Positions 22,266-35,518 of a stretch of DNA of 64,000 nt are shown here, one piece after another. Position numbers and translations under genes: made by a program. A model generated the notes under the pieces. The model searched no databases and had not been told where the DNA came from. It was given only the letters and a program-made list of their open reading frames with translations. Position 1 is the stretch's first letter; each line of letters starts with the position of its first letter. Origin of the DNA: Latrodectus hesperus (Eukaryota > Arthropoda > Arachnida > Araneae > Theridiidae); contig JAJQOW010000021.1 of assembly GCA_037975125.1 (NCBI GenBank), forward strand, positions 83,501-147,500, in the 5' to 3' direction.

Positions 22266-24539
22266 TTGTAAGGAAGTGGTATCAGGTGATAAAATTCTTC
22301 AAAACATAACGAATTAGAATGGAGAAAAAACTTTCAGTAATTGTACAAGAAGAAAAACGATTAACGATCATCAGAATGGCTAATGATTGAGGTTTTTTAT
22401 GCGAAAACAACTATTAAAGTGTTTTAATACTTCAAGTGGAAAAAACAGAAAAATGTATTTAAAAATGCAGTTTTGAAAAAAAAAAATTGAAAGAGATTAC
22501 AATGCCTGATTTTTCGCCGATAAAATGAAAATAGAAATTATTTCTAAGCATAGATTTTATTTTGCACGCCATTTTTTTTATTAAATACGAATAATGAAAA
22601 TCTTTTTTCAATAGTTTTTATGTTGACAAAAAGAGAAGTTTGCAAATAAAATTAACTTTTAAAAAAATCCTATTTTATTCTATTTTACGGACTTTCAATT
22701 TTAAAAATTTTTTCCACGAGTTTGTAAGAACGAGCATCTGATATATTTTAATAACTTAAGTCATAACCTTTTTTATATTAATTAACAGAATTATTCTGAG
22801 ATTTACATAATAACTATTTTAACCCTAAATAATGTTTATTTTCTTGTCACGTTTTGATTAAAATGTTCATTTGGTGTCCAAGTATATTCAACTGTTTGTT
22901 ATATTATTCTGGCTAATCATAATATAATCACTTCTATATATTTTACTATTATTACTTAAACCTTAAATACTGGTATTGATTATAAATGTAAAATATTGTT
23001 ATAATATTACTTCAAAACTGGCGAGGAATTTCTTGCGAAATTACTGTCCATCTTTCTTCTTATTGGTAAACCAGATATTTACCATCAAACGTTTTATTAC
23101 TTTTTAGAATATGTTTCATTTTTTTCATATTAACTATAAAGTGATTGTTTTTTCTATTCCAGTTGAGACCATGATTACGTCACTTTATTACAATTTTCAT
23201 TGGTTTAAAGTATACATGACGTCAGGTAACGTTTCATCTACGTCACACATTGTATTACGATGGCATCGTAAATCCAACTTGTCCATGAATTTGCTTGTTG
23301 CATTCAAATCGCATTGTTCGAGCAGCAGCAAACTAGTCGAAGTTCATCTTCAAATGTCTAAATGTCCATCTATGAAAAAGAATGCATTCATAATTTTTTA
23401 TTTATCAGTAATAAAGAAGGATTTTTTTAATTATAATTTTCCCATTTGTATACTGTTTTTCTACACCATGAAAATTACCTGTTCTAAATAATTCGTTTTC
23501 AAATTTTAATAGTCTTTAACAATATTGCTTCAAAAACTGTAAACGTAAAAAAGGAAATAGCAAAATGAAAGCGGTAAGAAAACATTAATTTTATATTCTG
23601 TTCAAATTAGCTAGTTCGAGTTACATTTTACACCTTTTGCAAAATTTTGTTCTCAATATGGTCTTCTTCAAGAATTAAAATACGGAAATGTGCAAGTTGT
23701 TTTAATATAATAAGAAATATTTAAAAAAGCTGTCTGATTAATATAAAATAATTTTAAACATTGAGTTTGAATGTATTATGTAACAATGCAAGTAAAATCT
23801 CTTATATGGTAAACTCAAACTATATTATTATGGATACAATACAAGAGAAAAAGTGCATTATAAAAAACGGAACTTTTCTCAAGTTACAGTTTGAAGTTCT
23901 AATTTATTGCCCATTTCTGCTGCAGCATTGCTTCTGAAAAACATACATGTGTATAATTTTAGTAAATAAACCAGCTAATATGCATAATAGGTTCGAGTAA
24001 TAAACCAATTTGAGACAATGAGATATTTAGTACGTTTAAAATATAATTTTTCTATTGAACGCAATATAATTAAAATATTAGTAACAAAAAGCATTATTTG
24101 TATGAATATTTCTTGAAAATAATTTAAGAAATTCATCCGTAATGATTGTGATAGTGTTCTAAAAGACCAATGTTTAATATTATAAAATATTTATAAGCAA
24201 TTATATTGTTAGTCACAGATGCGGTATCCAGCATGCGAAATTCTGATATTTTTGGCGACGAAGAAATGTTGCCAAGACGACGTATTTGGAGATCCTGCGA
24301 TTTCGTAAATACTAGGATTTCTAAAATAGAATTTTCTACATAATTTTTATAAGTCTCTATCTTCATGGCATAACACAAACCAAAGGTTGCTAGATAAATA
24401 AGAAAATCCGCCAAAAAATCACCACACTTACAATTTGGCATGCTGGATTATACGGCATTTGTGTTATTTAGATATTTTCCTTACACAATAAGTAATGAAA
24501 CTTCATATTATTATTATTTCACAATATGAACACGCTTAA
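22266..24539. other. AT-rich sequence, no assured gene
   Basis: Two frames attract attention. 23111-23491 (plus) covers a GC-richer patch with CRE-like sites, and copy B truncates the frame (52694-52948). 24133-24441 (minus, 102 residues, MPNCKCGDFLADFLIYLATF) is identical in copy B, but it sits in a tract where noncoding DNA is identical too. Neither resembles a family I know. Confidence 0.35.
23175..23246. promoter_or_regulatory. Cluster of CRE-like sites (copy A)
   Basis: Within 72 bases there are ttacgtca (23175-23182), the full palindrome tgacgtca (23217-23224) and tacgtcac (23239-23246). The TGACGTCA palindrome is the classical CREB/ATF binding site. All three are conserved in copy B (52758-52829). 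No adjacent transcript is identified, so function is only a possibility. Confidence 0.3.
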
Positions 24540-24785
24540 GTTTGCTGTGGTTTTGTGGTAGGACAGTGTTTTCTAGAGCTGCAGGTCTGCCGATTGACAT
24601 TGTTGAATAATAGGGGTTGAATGTTACGCTTTTGCCTTACATATACTCCTCTGAATAAATGCTTGGGAGTTTTCCGGGTTTCCTCCTTTGCGCCATGAGA
24701 ATACTACCCTCTATCTGTAAAAAGGCACGGAAGTTTATATATTGGACATTAAAATACTTTACAAAGGCTTTCGTTTTTTAGACTG
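24540..24785 (+). mobile_element. Degenerate tRNA-headed SINE, family S4 (copy A)
   Basis: The head region tgtggttttgtggtaggaca has a weak B box. The body has gggagttttccgggtttcct, then tgagaatactaccctctatc, ggacattaaaatactttaca and tttttagactg. The same order of blocks occurs at 5711-5830 and 6050-6190. The copy B orthologue is at 54113-54360. Confidence 0.5.
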
Positions 24786-25526
24786 AAAACTACACGGTGT
24801 CAAAATATATACACTCTTTTTCATCACAAACTTTATATATATAGTCCAATTAGCAACAGTGAAGGGAAAATATTAATGAAAATTGTAATTCGAAAATTGA
24901 GTATTTGTGTCAAATATGAGCGGAATGAAAATGGAATATTGAAGTAATGAACTAATTTTTATCTACATTCCTTTCTAAAATATTGATATTTCTTTCTTTT
25001 TCGAGTTGTTTCTTTCTCTCTCTCTCTCTCTCTTTAAATATATACATTCCTCCATATTTCAAATGAAAGAATATTTGTAGAGATAGCTGTTTAAGAAATG
25101 TCTGTAAACCCAGCGTCAATTAGAATTCGATTTTCCATACAACAGCATTACATTAATCCAATGATTATTTTAATGATCTGGACAGTCTCCCTGGGATTGC
25201 CATTAGTTTGCGTAAAAACGTAAAAACATCACACAGGAAAAGATTACATAGCTAGTCAGGAATTAGTAACTTGAAGCCATGTATTAGTAATTAGACGATC
25301 TCATTACACAGTATATATCCATTAATCATGATTTTCATTTTCTGGTGTCAGTCAACTCTAAGCCAATCACGTTTCACTAATTATTTGTGATGGCTCCAAC
25401 ATAATATGTTTAAAACATGCATTTCAACTCATCTACGCAATAAGTTCTGACGGTATTTAATGTGTTTCAGCCTTGTGTTTGCCCAAACTACTTTAAGTGC
25501 AAGAAAAAATATCCTAAGACCAGATG
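24786..25526. other. AT-rich sequence with a short (CT)n, no gene
   Basis: A short CT run lies at about 25014-25033, and one unit longer in copy B. Otherwise nothing recognised. Confidence 0.4.
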
Positions 25527-25822
25527 TAGCCGATCGATGACTGAGTGGTTAGCGTTCCTGACTCCTGAGCTGTGGGTCCCGGGTTTGAATCTCGGTTCAG
25601 GTATGGATGTTACTTTCTCTCTGTGTTTCTCGGTCCTTTTTTCTGCGATGATGTATGAATGTTGCCTTCCTTATAAACGGGTTTGTGGTGGTATGGCGTG
25701 GGTAATGCTGCTCGCCTCCGTGACTTGGTTCACAAGTGCTCACTGGGTAACGACAAATGAGTAGCAGTTTCCAGTCTTGTTGGGGTGAAAGGTATGTCAC
25801 CAATGTGGCCACCGTTATTAAA
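25527..25822 (+). mobile_element. tRNA-derived SINE, family S1 (copy A, second)
   Basis: Head tagccgatcgatgactgagt with gtggttagcgttcctgact, B box gggtttgaatctc, then the S1 body with ccttataaacgggtttgtgg and a tail ending near aaaataaaaaagagg. It is more diverged than the copies at 9464 and 19631. The orthologue is at 55107. Confidence 0.85.
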
Positions 25823-27632
25823 AATAAAAAAGAGGTTATACATAAAGTAATCATAGAATATTAGTTGGTAATTAGAAAAAACCTGTAGCTCATGGAAAAC
25901 AAAAGGTTACCAACGATTTGGATTTAAATATAAATGCAAGCATTGAATGTTTTGAATAAACCGTGCAAAGCATTATGCATCTGAATTCAACCCAAGCAAA
26001 AATACGTGATATCGTAAAAGTTACAAGAAAGATGTAAACGTTTTAGGAAATAGTACAAAATATTAATATAAGAATTTTCTAATTTCTTTTGTCAAATATG
26101 GCAGATAAAATTTTATTCATATAGAATTCTACAGATTGTGTTGAAGCAAAGAAATATATCCAATTACCATTACCTCATTACTTTTATGTTTAAGGAAATA
26201 CATTACTTGCTTCGTCCTTGCAGATACAATATTTGTTGTCAAAAAAAAAAGTTGTTTTGTTTTATAAGCGAATCTGTAAGGTTATTAGGATAGTGTAAAT
26301 ATCTTTTCACCTATTTTTTTTTATACTCTTATCATAAAAAATGCTTAACTTCTTGTATACTTGTGTTTTGCCATTGTCATATCAGATTACTAATGCTCCA
26401 TTTTAAAATGAAACTGACACCACTCTTTTACGTCATTTTATAGAAATAAAATAAAAAGGATGTAGGCATATTTCTTATGTACATGCCAATGTATTTTTAA
26501 TATTCTCAGAAAAATATGTGGCCTACATAAAAACAAATTTTTAAATTTTTTTATTTTCAGTGATATTCTACTATCAAAAAATGAATATAATATTTTTTAT
26601 AATGTGTTTATAATGTAACTCTTTTAATAGGTATAAAAAAGTATACTTTAAAAATCAGAGGGGAATCCTCTGCATTTTTGTCATTTCTTGTTAAATTAAT
26701 ATATTTTACAAAGTAAAACATGCAAAAGAAAAAATACACATGTTTAGCAAGCAAAAAATACATATGTTTAGTGGTTAAAAAGCAAATTTGTTTTGATGAA
26801 TATTTTCAAACGTTTTGCATAAGATATTATAAAAAAACATTCTTCTAGTATTAGAAATAAATATTTTTAAAAAATGAAATTCCTTGGCTTATGTTCTGTT
26901 ATTAATATACAAAATACACAAAAACAATTAAGATTAAAGAATGTTTCTTCAGCTTTGATATATTTTGCATGTTGCAATTAAAAATCGCTTAGAAAATTCT
27001 TTATAGATGAAATTAGTGATCAACTAAGTTGGAAATTGAAATTTAATTTGAAATAATATTTCTAGGGTACCTAAAAGCACATCTGTTTAAAAGTCAAAAA
27101 TTGGTATAACACAATGATATTCCTCTAAGAGATATTTTGCCAAATCAGGTATTCTTTGATTTGATTATAGTGTTGCCAGTTTCCCTTTGGTGCTGTAAAA
27201 TTGTGTTTTTGTTGTTTTTCGGATTTTTTGTTACCAGGTTTTGTTTTTTCTCCTGTTTTACGTCCATTTTGCGTCACATATATGGTTTTTTTAAGTGGCA
27301 ACATCGTTTAAATTGCTTTGCTACAAAAATGTTTAAAAAGGATGCCAATTTCGAGGGTATACTTTGCTCTAGTTCCGTCAGATTTATTTAGTAAAATTAT
27401 AGTTTGAAGTAGAACTAAAGCATCAATTTAAGTAAATCAGCTACCGTTATCAATAATATTATTTCTGAGTAAATTAAAAAAGTAATGTTTGTTCAGTTTA
27501 GAAAAACTTGCATAATTTGCAAATACTTAGTTTCTTTAACACGAATGACTAACGGTGTTAACTTGTCAATCATGCACTTACCCATAAGAGAGACTAAAAG
27601 AGTGTGAAAGGTAACTGGACAAATCTTTTATA
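25823..27632. other. AT-rich sequence, no gene
   Basis: No coding frame supported. An 84-codon frame at 27137-27391 is hydrophobic, T-rich and chance-like. At 27171-27303 the 8-base inverted pair TGTTGCCA / TGGCAACA encloses 133 bp, possibly a small element. The right end, at caatcatgcacttacccata (27568-27587), is the empty site of the LINE present in copy B. Confidence 0.4.
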
Positions 27633-29034
27633 CACAGGTGGAAATGCAATTAAAAACAGTTGTTTTTCGAACAAATTTATTAATTATTAATGAGTGACAC
27701 CTCCATTGTTTACAATTACTTCATACATTCTATTTGGCATCGATTTCACAAGATCTTGAAGGTAATTAAATGGCAAATTTGACCATACATCACGAATTTC
27801 GTCATTTAAGTCCAATACTGACTCAAATTGGCCGTTTTCGTAAACCTTTTTGTTATCCATCCCCAGATATTTTCAATAGGGCTAAGATCGGGGCTTCTGG
27901 CTGGCCAGTACATTACCTTGATGTTTCGCTCCATGAAAAAATTTTTTGTTGCGTTAGAGTTGTGAATGTCTTGTTGAAATATCCAGGAATCTTCATCCAT
28001 ATCTTCGTCATAATTCAACAGAACGTTATCAAGGAGCTCAGTATAATCGAAGGAATTCATTTTAGGCGTGATCCAACAGATGGAGGTTGCTCCATAGCTC
28101 GAGAAAGCTCCCCACACCATCAATGTGCATCCACCAAATTTGCGGCTAACTGAAATCTCCTTTTTGGTTCAATTGCGATGTTAGTAATACTTGTTTTGAT
28201 CTGGTCCATCTAAATTAAAAATTTTCTTATCACGGAACACCAGATTTTTCCATTCAGAATCCCAATTTTTTTTTTTTTTTTTGCAAATTCCAAATGAGCC
28301 TTCTTATGCTGAATACTTAAGAGATGTTTGTGAGGTTTTCTGCCCATTTAACAACTCTAGATTGACTGATTATTTGACTGATTCTTCGAGTTGTAACAGA
28401 TAGGCATAAATCTCTTCCATTTTTAGCGGAATTTACGTTAGGTTTTATTGCCTCGTGAATTATCTGAAGCTTTTGACGGTCACTTACTTTACTACAAACA
28501 CCTTGAAACCTCTTGACTCCATACATATCACCTAGATTTGAAAAATTGAATAGTACAGTTGGAGAGCGATTAATTTTCTTTGCAATTGACCTATTTGATT
28601 CGTCTTCTTCCTTTAAAATTCGAAATTTTGATCGCTCTTCTATCGAAATCCCGATGTTACGTCCTATTCTGAAACTACCTTTGAATAACAAGTGGTTGAG
28701 CCAAGATGTTTTGAAATATTTAGTATTTAACACATCAGAGACCACAAACTGCTCCTTTTAAACACTTCAGAAATAAAAACGAAGTGGTAGATTGCTAAAG
28801 TTTTCTAGATTTAAAGTGAGTGTCTTTAATTGCATTTCCACTCCAAATATTGGATTTTTTAAACTAAATCATGTAAATACTCACTAAATTAGTTTTTGTT
28901 TGCAAGTTTTTTGCACAAAATGATTGAAGACAAAAAATTCAATTCAAATAAAGTTAGTTCAAAAAAATAGCACGGGCATTTATAAGTAAAATGAGTGAAT
29001 TTTTGAGTGTCTTTAAATTGCATTTCCACCAGTG
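27633..29034 (-). mobile_element. Tc1-like transposon with one shortened end (copy A)
   Basis: The element is flanked by TA on both sides (27631-27632 and 29035-29036). The left end is CACAGGTGGAAATGCAATTA. The right end, on the other strand, is CACTGGTGGAAATGCAATTT. On the right, the repeat ggaaatgcaattaaagac occurs twice on the minus strand, at the outer end (about 29009-29030) and about 190 bp further in (about 28819-28841). That is the IR/DR arrangement known from some Tc1 elements such as Sleeping Beauty. On the left, only one repeat remains. Copy B keeps both with 184 bp between their starts, so copy A lost that interval. Confidence 0.92.
27687..28677 (-). pseudogene. Tc1-family transposase, frameshifted (copy A)
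   Basis: Reading on the minus strand, the N-terminal helix-turn-helix region has GRNIGISIEERSKFRILKEE and SNRSIAKKINRSPTVLF. A second DNA-binding part has CLSVTTRRISQIISQSRVVK. The catalytic part has FRDKKIFNLDGPD (first Asp), MMVWGAFSSYGA, SWIFQQDIHNSNA (second Asp) and YWPARSPDLSPIENIWGW (Glu). The C-terminus LVKSMPNRMYEVIVNNGG is in another frame. The start codon is ATA where copy B has ATG. The second Asp and the Glu are 31 residues apart instead of the usual 34, because QQD is followed directly by IHN; the family normally has three further residues there. At least two frameshifts make it inactive. Confidence 0.92.
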
Positions 29035-29036
29035 TA

Positions 29037-30126
29037 TGCTATGTTTTTACCGCATAGTTATAAAGTAAAAAAATCTGATAAAATTCGTGGCTTAGCTTTC
29101 AGTTTTTATACTTAATTTATTAACGATATCTGCTTCAGTTGCCTTGATAACAATAACTAATTACATGCATTACATAAAAACAAATGCAAAAATATGTTTC
29201 AGTTTCGAAATTTCGGTTATTTTGAAATTTACTAAAATTAATCTACCAGTGCATGTTTAAGCAAAAAGTAATTTATTTTCATTATTTAAGAAATTTTAAC
29301 TATAAATAAAATTAAAAAAATCTATAAATTAATCAAGGTTGTTAAATAAATAAACATGCTATTTTGGAAAGTTAAATTTTATAAACATTACTAAATTACA
29401 TTTAATATGCTCATAGATTGTGCTTTTGATATTTTTTTAACTTGCCTGTACACAGAAAAGTTCAGAAAGTAAACAAAAGTAAAGTCTAGTTAAAAGAAGT
29501 TGATATCATTGTATTATTTATGTGAAGTTCAAGGTTAGACCGAATGTTGAACTTCCACTAAGAAACAAATATCTTTAAACTTATTTCCTTTATCACCTTT
29601 TTTTGCGTCTTCTTTTCTGATTGTAATTTCTGGCTTTTATTTTTATGTTTTGAATTCATTCGCAATAGTTTGTTAACTTTTTATCTGACAGCTTTGCAAA
29701 AAATGTACTTGCTAGAATATCGGAAAAATGATTGTTTTCTTTATACATATGCAGATTTGGTTGTTTATAAATTTTATGGATTTTCTTCCTTTTTACCTAT
29801 AGATATGATCCATTATCTATGAATCTTCTCAGGACAAGTATTTTGTACACCAGCTTTCAAAATAGTCTATACACTCTTCGGTGTCATTGTGTTAAGGTTT
29901 TAATTTCTTACATTATAAATGAAAATTCCGTTTGGAATGTTATCCGTAGCGTCTTGCAAACGATTTCTACTTAATCCATACATTTTGCGGCGTCATTATA
30001 TTTTGCTTTTAATTTTTCCAGGTATTTAACAACTTTTCTTTAAGTAAATATTCTGCACTAACGTAGTCTCAATACTTTGCGCCTTTTTTATATTAAGATT
30101 TTAATTTCACACTAGATGTTTTTTTC
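29037..30126. other. AT-rich sequence, no gene
   Basis: No coding frame, RNA gene or repeat recognised. It lies outside the region where I can compare with copy B. Confidence 0.35.
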
Positions 30127-30420
30127 CTACGTCGAGACAGCGGCCTTACCGGCCATGAGTCCTCTGGCAGCTCGATAAAAATTAGAAATATTGTGGAAGT
30201 TGTCGAATAAACAGTTCAAAAGAGAAAGTGCAGGACAGCTTGTCAAATGAATAAAGTCCATAAAAGCTCCCGAAGGACACAAGGTACAGTAGGGCGTGTT
30301 GACCACGCCGATACGGCGATACGATACGATATTTAGAATAGACAAATTTGATACTCCACCAACATAAACGCACGTTCCGTTAACGTGAGAGGCATGGCCA
30401 CTGGATCTCGTTCACTTCAG
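30127..30420 (-). pseudogene. LINE ORF2 C-terminal fragment
   Basis: On the minus strand the frame reads YRRIGVVNTPYCTLCPSGAF, then HLTSCPALSLLNCLFDNF and FYRAARGLMAG. The C-x2-C followed by H-x4-C pattern, with the ending RAARGLMA, is that of the zinc-knuckle-like tail of reverse transcriptases in arthropod non-LTR elements. Nothing of the reverse transcriptase core is present nearby in the same frame, so this is a short 3' remnant. Confidence 0.6.
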
Positions 30421-30929
30421 CTGAGATTATTTGTCGAAGCTGTCTACTACTTGCTTTTATAGCCTCTATTACTGGCACTGTCATTGCACAATATCTTCAT
30501 TTTTCATTGATACCCATGTTTTATGCTAATTCTCGTTATTGTAAAATACAACAGCGCCACAAAATGCCCTATCGGCGACTTTTTGAAGTAATTTTTTTTT
30601 AAGAAATCCTTTTTCCCATTTTTTGATTAGTCTAAATACCAAATTTGGTGTCATTTCGCCAATTAGATCGAGCTACAGGACACTCCAAACACTGTCACTT
30701 TAAAAAAGACCACCCTGTATATCTGTGTTTAAAAATATTTAGTTTCGAATGTTGTCGTTATAATGTTTTCACCACACAATCCAGTACAATTTCAGAAATT
30801 CCTTCCTCTTCACAAGCACAAGAATCCTTTACAGGCACAGGCTGCCTCAACCACAATTCAGTGTCTTCTGTCATAAGACATTCCTCTCTAATTCTTGATT
30901 TTTTAAGAAATAAGGTCTACTTCTGTGTC
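30421..30929. other. Unassigned sequence with repeat-like motifs
   Basis: Contains the phrase gaccaccctgtat (about 30706-30718), which resembles ends of several arthropod transposons. I found no partner end. No gene. Confidence 0.3.
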
Positions 30930-31200
30930 ATACAACCATGTAGTAGGTGGTCTTCCTCTAGTCCGGGATCTTTTAGGTTTTTTCTTTTTAAATTTTAAGA
31001 TTTTTGTTATCATCTTGGATTTTCCATACATGACCAAGCCATCTTAATCGTTTACTATGAATGATTTGAGTAATCTGCGGTTGTCTATAAAGCCAGTACA
31101 GTTAAACATTGTATCTGACTCTCCAACGTCTTTCCTCCTTCTCTGGGCCGTAGATATCCTGAAAATGTTTCTCTCCAACATATTCAGTGATCACAATATA
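30930..31200 (-). pseudogene. Decayed LINE reverse transcriptase tail fragment
   Basis: On the minus strand, pieces in shifting frames read HFQDIYGPEKEERRWRVRYN, then LRWLGHVWKIQDDN. They correspond to the conserved end of many non-LTR ORF2 proteins (fGp...rRRYN...LRWaGHv.RM). Stops and frame changes interrupt it. It is separate from the fragment at 30127 and of a different LINE type. Confidence 0.55.
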
Positions 31201-31379
31201 TCTTTATTAACGGTTCAAGTTTCCATAGAAAACAGTTAAACAGGTCTCATACGCTTCTTATACATTTCAAACTTTAATAACTGAAAAAAGAAAAGAAAAT
31301 TTGAAGTAAATAACTTTACGTATTTTAGTTACTTAGAAACACTAATAATGAATATAGTTACATATAAAGACTAATTATA

Positions 31380-32361
31380 CAAGGGTCACTCTGAAATTTA
31401 TGAGATACAACTAGGTTTTTAAAGTTATACTTACAAAATTTTAGGTGTGTTCAAAGTAGTCTCCTCCAGCATCAATGCACTTTTGTAGACGAATTTTGCA
31501 CAGATTAAATGCCTCAAGCCATTCATTTCTTCGAATAGATGAAAAAAATGCATTTATAGCCACATCAATCTCTTCTTCTGAATGAAAATGACGTCCACGT
31601 AAGTTCTTTTTAGATTAAAGAATAACCAAAAGTCGCACATAGCTCAGGTGAAAACGGCATCAGGTGAATACGGCGGATGTTCGATCACTTTAATTTGTTT
31701 TTGTTTAAGAAACTCAACTGTTAATCCGGCTGTATGTGAAGATGCATTGTCATGGTGAAGCATTAGTCCCCTAACATTCAGTTCTTGTAGAATTTCTGGA
31801 AGATATTTAGTGGTTTAGAAGTTTGCTGTTACTGTCTTCTGTCCTTCCAACTTGATGGCTTTGACCAATCCCGTACTTCTGAAGAAAACGGCATGCATCA
31901 CTTTTTTCAGTGCGCGTTGTTTTTTCACCATTATCGGCGAGGGATCATCTTCAAAGACCCATACTTTGCTTTCTTGACGTGTTGGAACGTCAAAAAATGG
32001 TATGTACGTTTCATCACCTGTTACATTTTTAGAAATGACGCGGTGGCCACCATCATTCAGCATATTAAGAGTATATTTACTGAGTCTGACATGCTCTTCT
32101 TTTTGATCCTCAGTTAGATTATGGGGAACCCAACGGCAAACTACTTTTTTCATATGTAATTCTTCATGTATGATTTTGTGTATGGGTACGGATCCAATGT
32201 TAAGTTCCTTCTGTATCATTTGATAGGTACAGCGATTATCATCCATTAACATTTTTCGTATGGCAGACAAATTATCCGGTATGACTGCCGACGGCGGTTT
32301 TCTTGTGTGTTCTTCATCCTGAAGAAAATTGCGACCTCTTCTAAATTCTCTAAACCATCTG
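31380..32361 (-). mobile_element. mariner element, 5' end lost
   Basis: The 3' terminus is at the left: CAAGGGTCACTCTGAAATTT after a TA at 31378-31379. The transposase remnant reads leftward. The expected 5' terminal repeat and first part of the gene are absent; at about 32361 the sequence passes abruptly into a GGCC-rich segment. The other terminal repeat was not found within the window. Confidence 0.85.
31441..32361 (-). pseudogene. mariner transposase, truncated and interrupted
   Basis: The readable protein starts at GRWFREFRRGRNFLQDEEHT, in the N-terminal DNA-binding region. It continues with QKELNIGSVPIHKIIHEELH, VCRWVPHNLTEDQKEEH and the first catalytic block VTGDETYIPFFDVPTR. After a TAA at 31815-31817 it resumes in the same frame with LMLHHDNASSHTAG (second Asp) and HPPYSPDAVF, where a further stop and disturbed sequence cover the third catalytic Asp. 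The far C-terminus (GGDYFEHT) is in another frame. This is a mariner-type DD34D transposase like the one in SETMAR. The open frame extends rightward to 32585 through the GGCC island, but those residues are not transposase. Confidence 0.9.
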
Positions 32362-32590
32362 CCCAGCAAACACAAACTGCCGGCAAAAATCCGGGCCGCT
32401 GCTGGCCAAGCCGGTTTTCTGTTGGCCACGGCAAGCCTCTCATGGTTGTTTGATGGCCCAGCACCGGCCATTACGGCCACGGGTGAGTGCTGGCCAAAAT
32501 TAACCGGATCGTAGCTGGATGATAAGCGGTGGGCCAGCAGATTCTGGCCATTGATGGCCCAACAGTTTTCGGCCATCAAAACCAAGACAG
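32362..32590. other. GGCC-rich island of unknown nature
   Basis: In a strongly AT-rich neighbourhood this segment of about 230 bases holds eleven GGCC tetranucleotides, at 32394, 32404, 32424, 32455, 32466, 32475, 32492, 32532, 32546, 32556 and 32571. Most sit in tggcca or tggccc. There are also CCGG sites. Short phrases such as tggccattgatggccc suggest internal repetition. It replaces the 5' part of the mariner. I do not recognise the family. Confidence 0.6.
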
Positions 32591-34968
<2,378 letters not shown>

Positions 34969-35050
34969 ACAACAGTTCATAGGTTGGAACCCCACCTCGG
35001 ACTTGTATGTTTGTGCTGGTTCGGAGTCCATTTTAAACTGTGTATAACCG
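34969..35050 (+). mobile_element. Degenerate S2 SINE fragment
   Basis: Reads acaacagttcataggttgga, then acttgtatgtttgtgctggt and tcggagtccattttaaactg, matching the B box and body of S2 with many changes. The head and tail are missing or unrecognisable. Confidence 0.55.
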
Positions 35051-35512
35051 TTAAACTTAAATCTCACCTGTAAAAGAGGGAACTAAGCAAATGATGCTGT
35101 GAAGACACTCCCCCATTTGACGAATCAAACTGTGTATATTTTGAAAACACTTTTCTATTAAGATTTTGATTGATCAAAATAAAAAAGTAACCAAAAATAA
35201 TGAAATGGGGTTGAAATAGCCCATTTACATATAAAAGAATGAAGTTAAGAAAGCATTGATACTTTTGTTGCTTTACAACTTATCGTAATTAATTTTTAAT
35301 CGTCCCCGGTAATGAACAATAAATATCGATTCCTACAGACACTCATATTTCGTTTTATGTTGAGAAGAAAATAAGGAGCTTCATCTTAAAATTTTATAAC
35401 ACATTTTGCATAAGTGTAACGAATGAAAGAAACATATAGTCTAAATGAAAATAAAGAAATCTAAATAACAAAATTTTTCACGGTAAGAAAGGTATGTTTT
35501 CATTAATAGTTT
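35051..35512. other. AT-rich sequence up to the left edge of copy B
   Basis: No gene seen. It does not match the sequence left of copy A (9107-9816), so the duplication boundary is at or inside the 73-bp array. Confidence 0.4.
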
Positions 35513-35518
35513 GATAAT

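Larger units (their letters stand above)
9817..29034 (+). repeat. Segmental duplication, copy A (collinear part)
   Basis: This stretch is collinear with about 35513-64000: arrays, microsatellite, 74-residue ORF, hAT element, SINEs, arrays and Tc1 element occur in the same order and orientation. The offset between copies is about 25.7 kb at the left array, 29.65 kb through the hAT element, 29.58 kb at 23-27 kb and about 35 kb at the Tc1 element. Array expansion and two insertions in copy B explain these shifts. The left edge is inside the 73-bp array. The right edge cannot be fixed, because copy B runs off the window. Confidence 0.95.

Noticed and set aside
24133..24441. 102-residue minus frame, identical in both copies
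   Set aside because: Identity extends over about 1.2 kb of surrounding noncoding sequence, so it is not evidence of a conserved protein. No splice or start context and no family recognised.
27770..28153. 127-residue plus frame opposite the Tc1 transposase
   Set aside because: Shadow of the transposase gene on the other strand.
31815..32585. One 256-residue protein
   Set aside because: Only the part up to about 32361 is mariner transposase. The first 75 or so residues come from the GGCC island and are a chance fusion.
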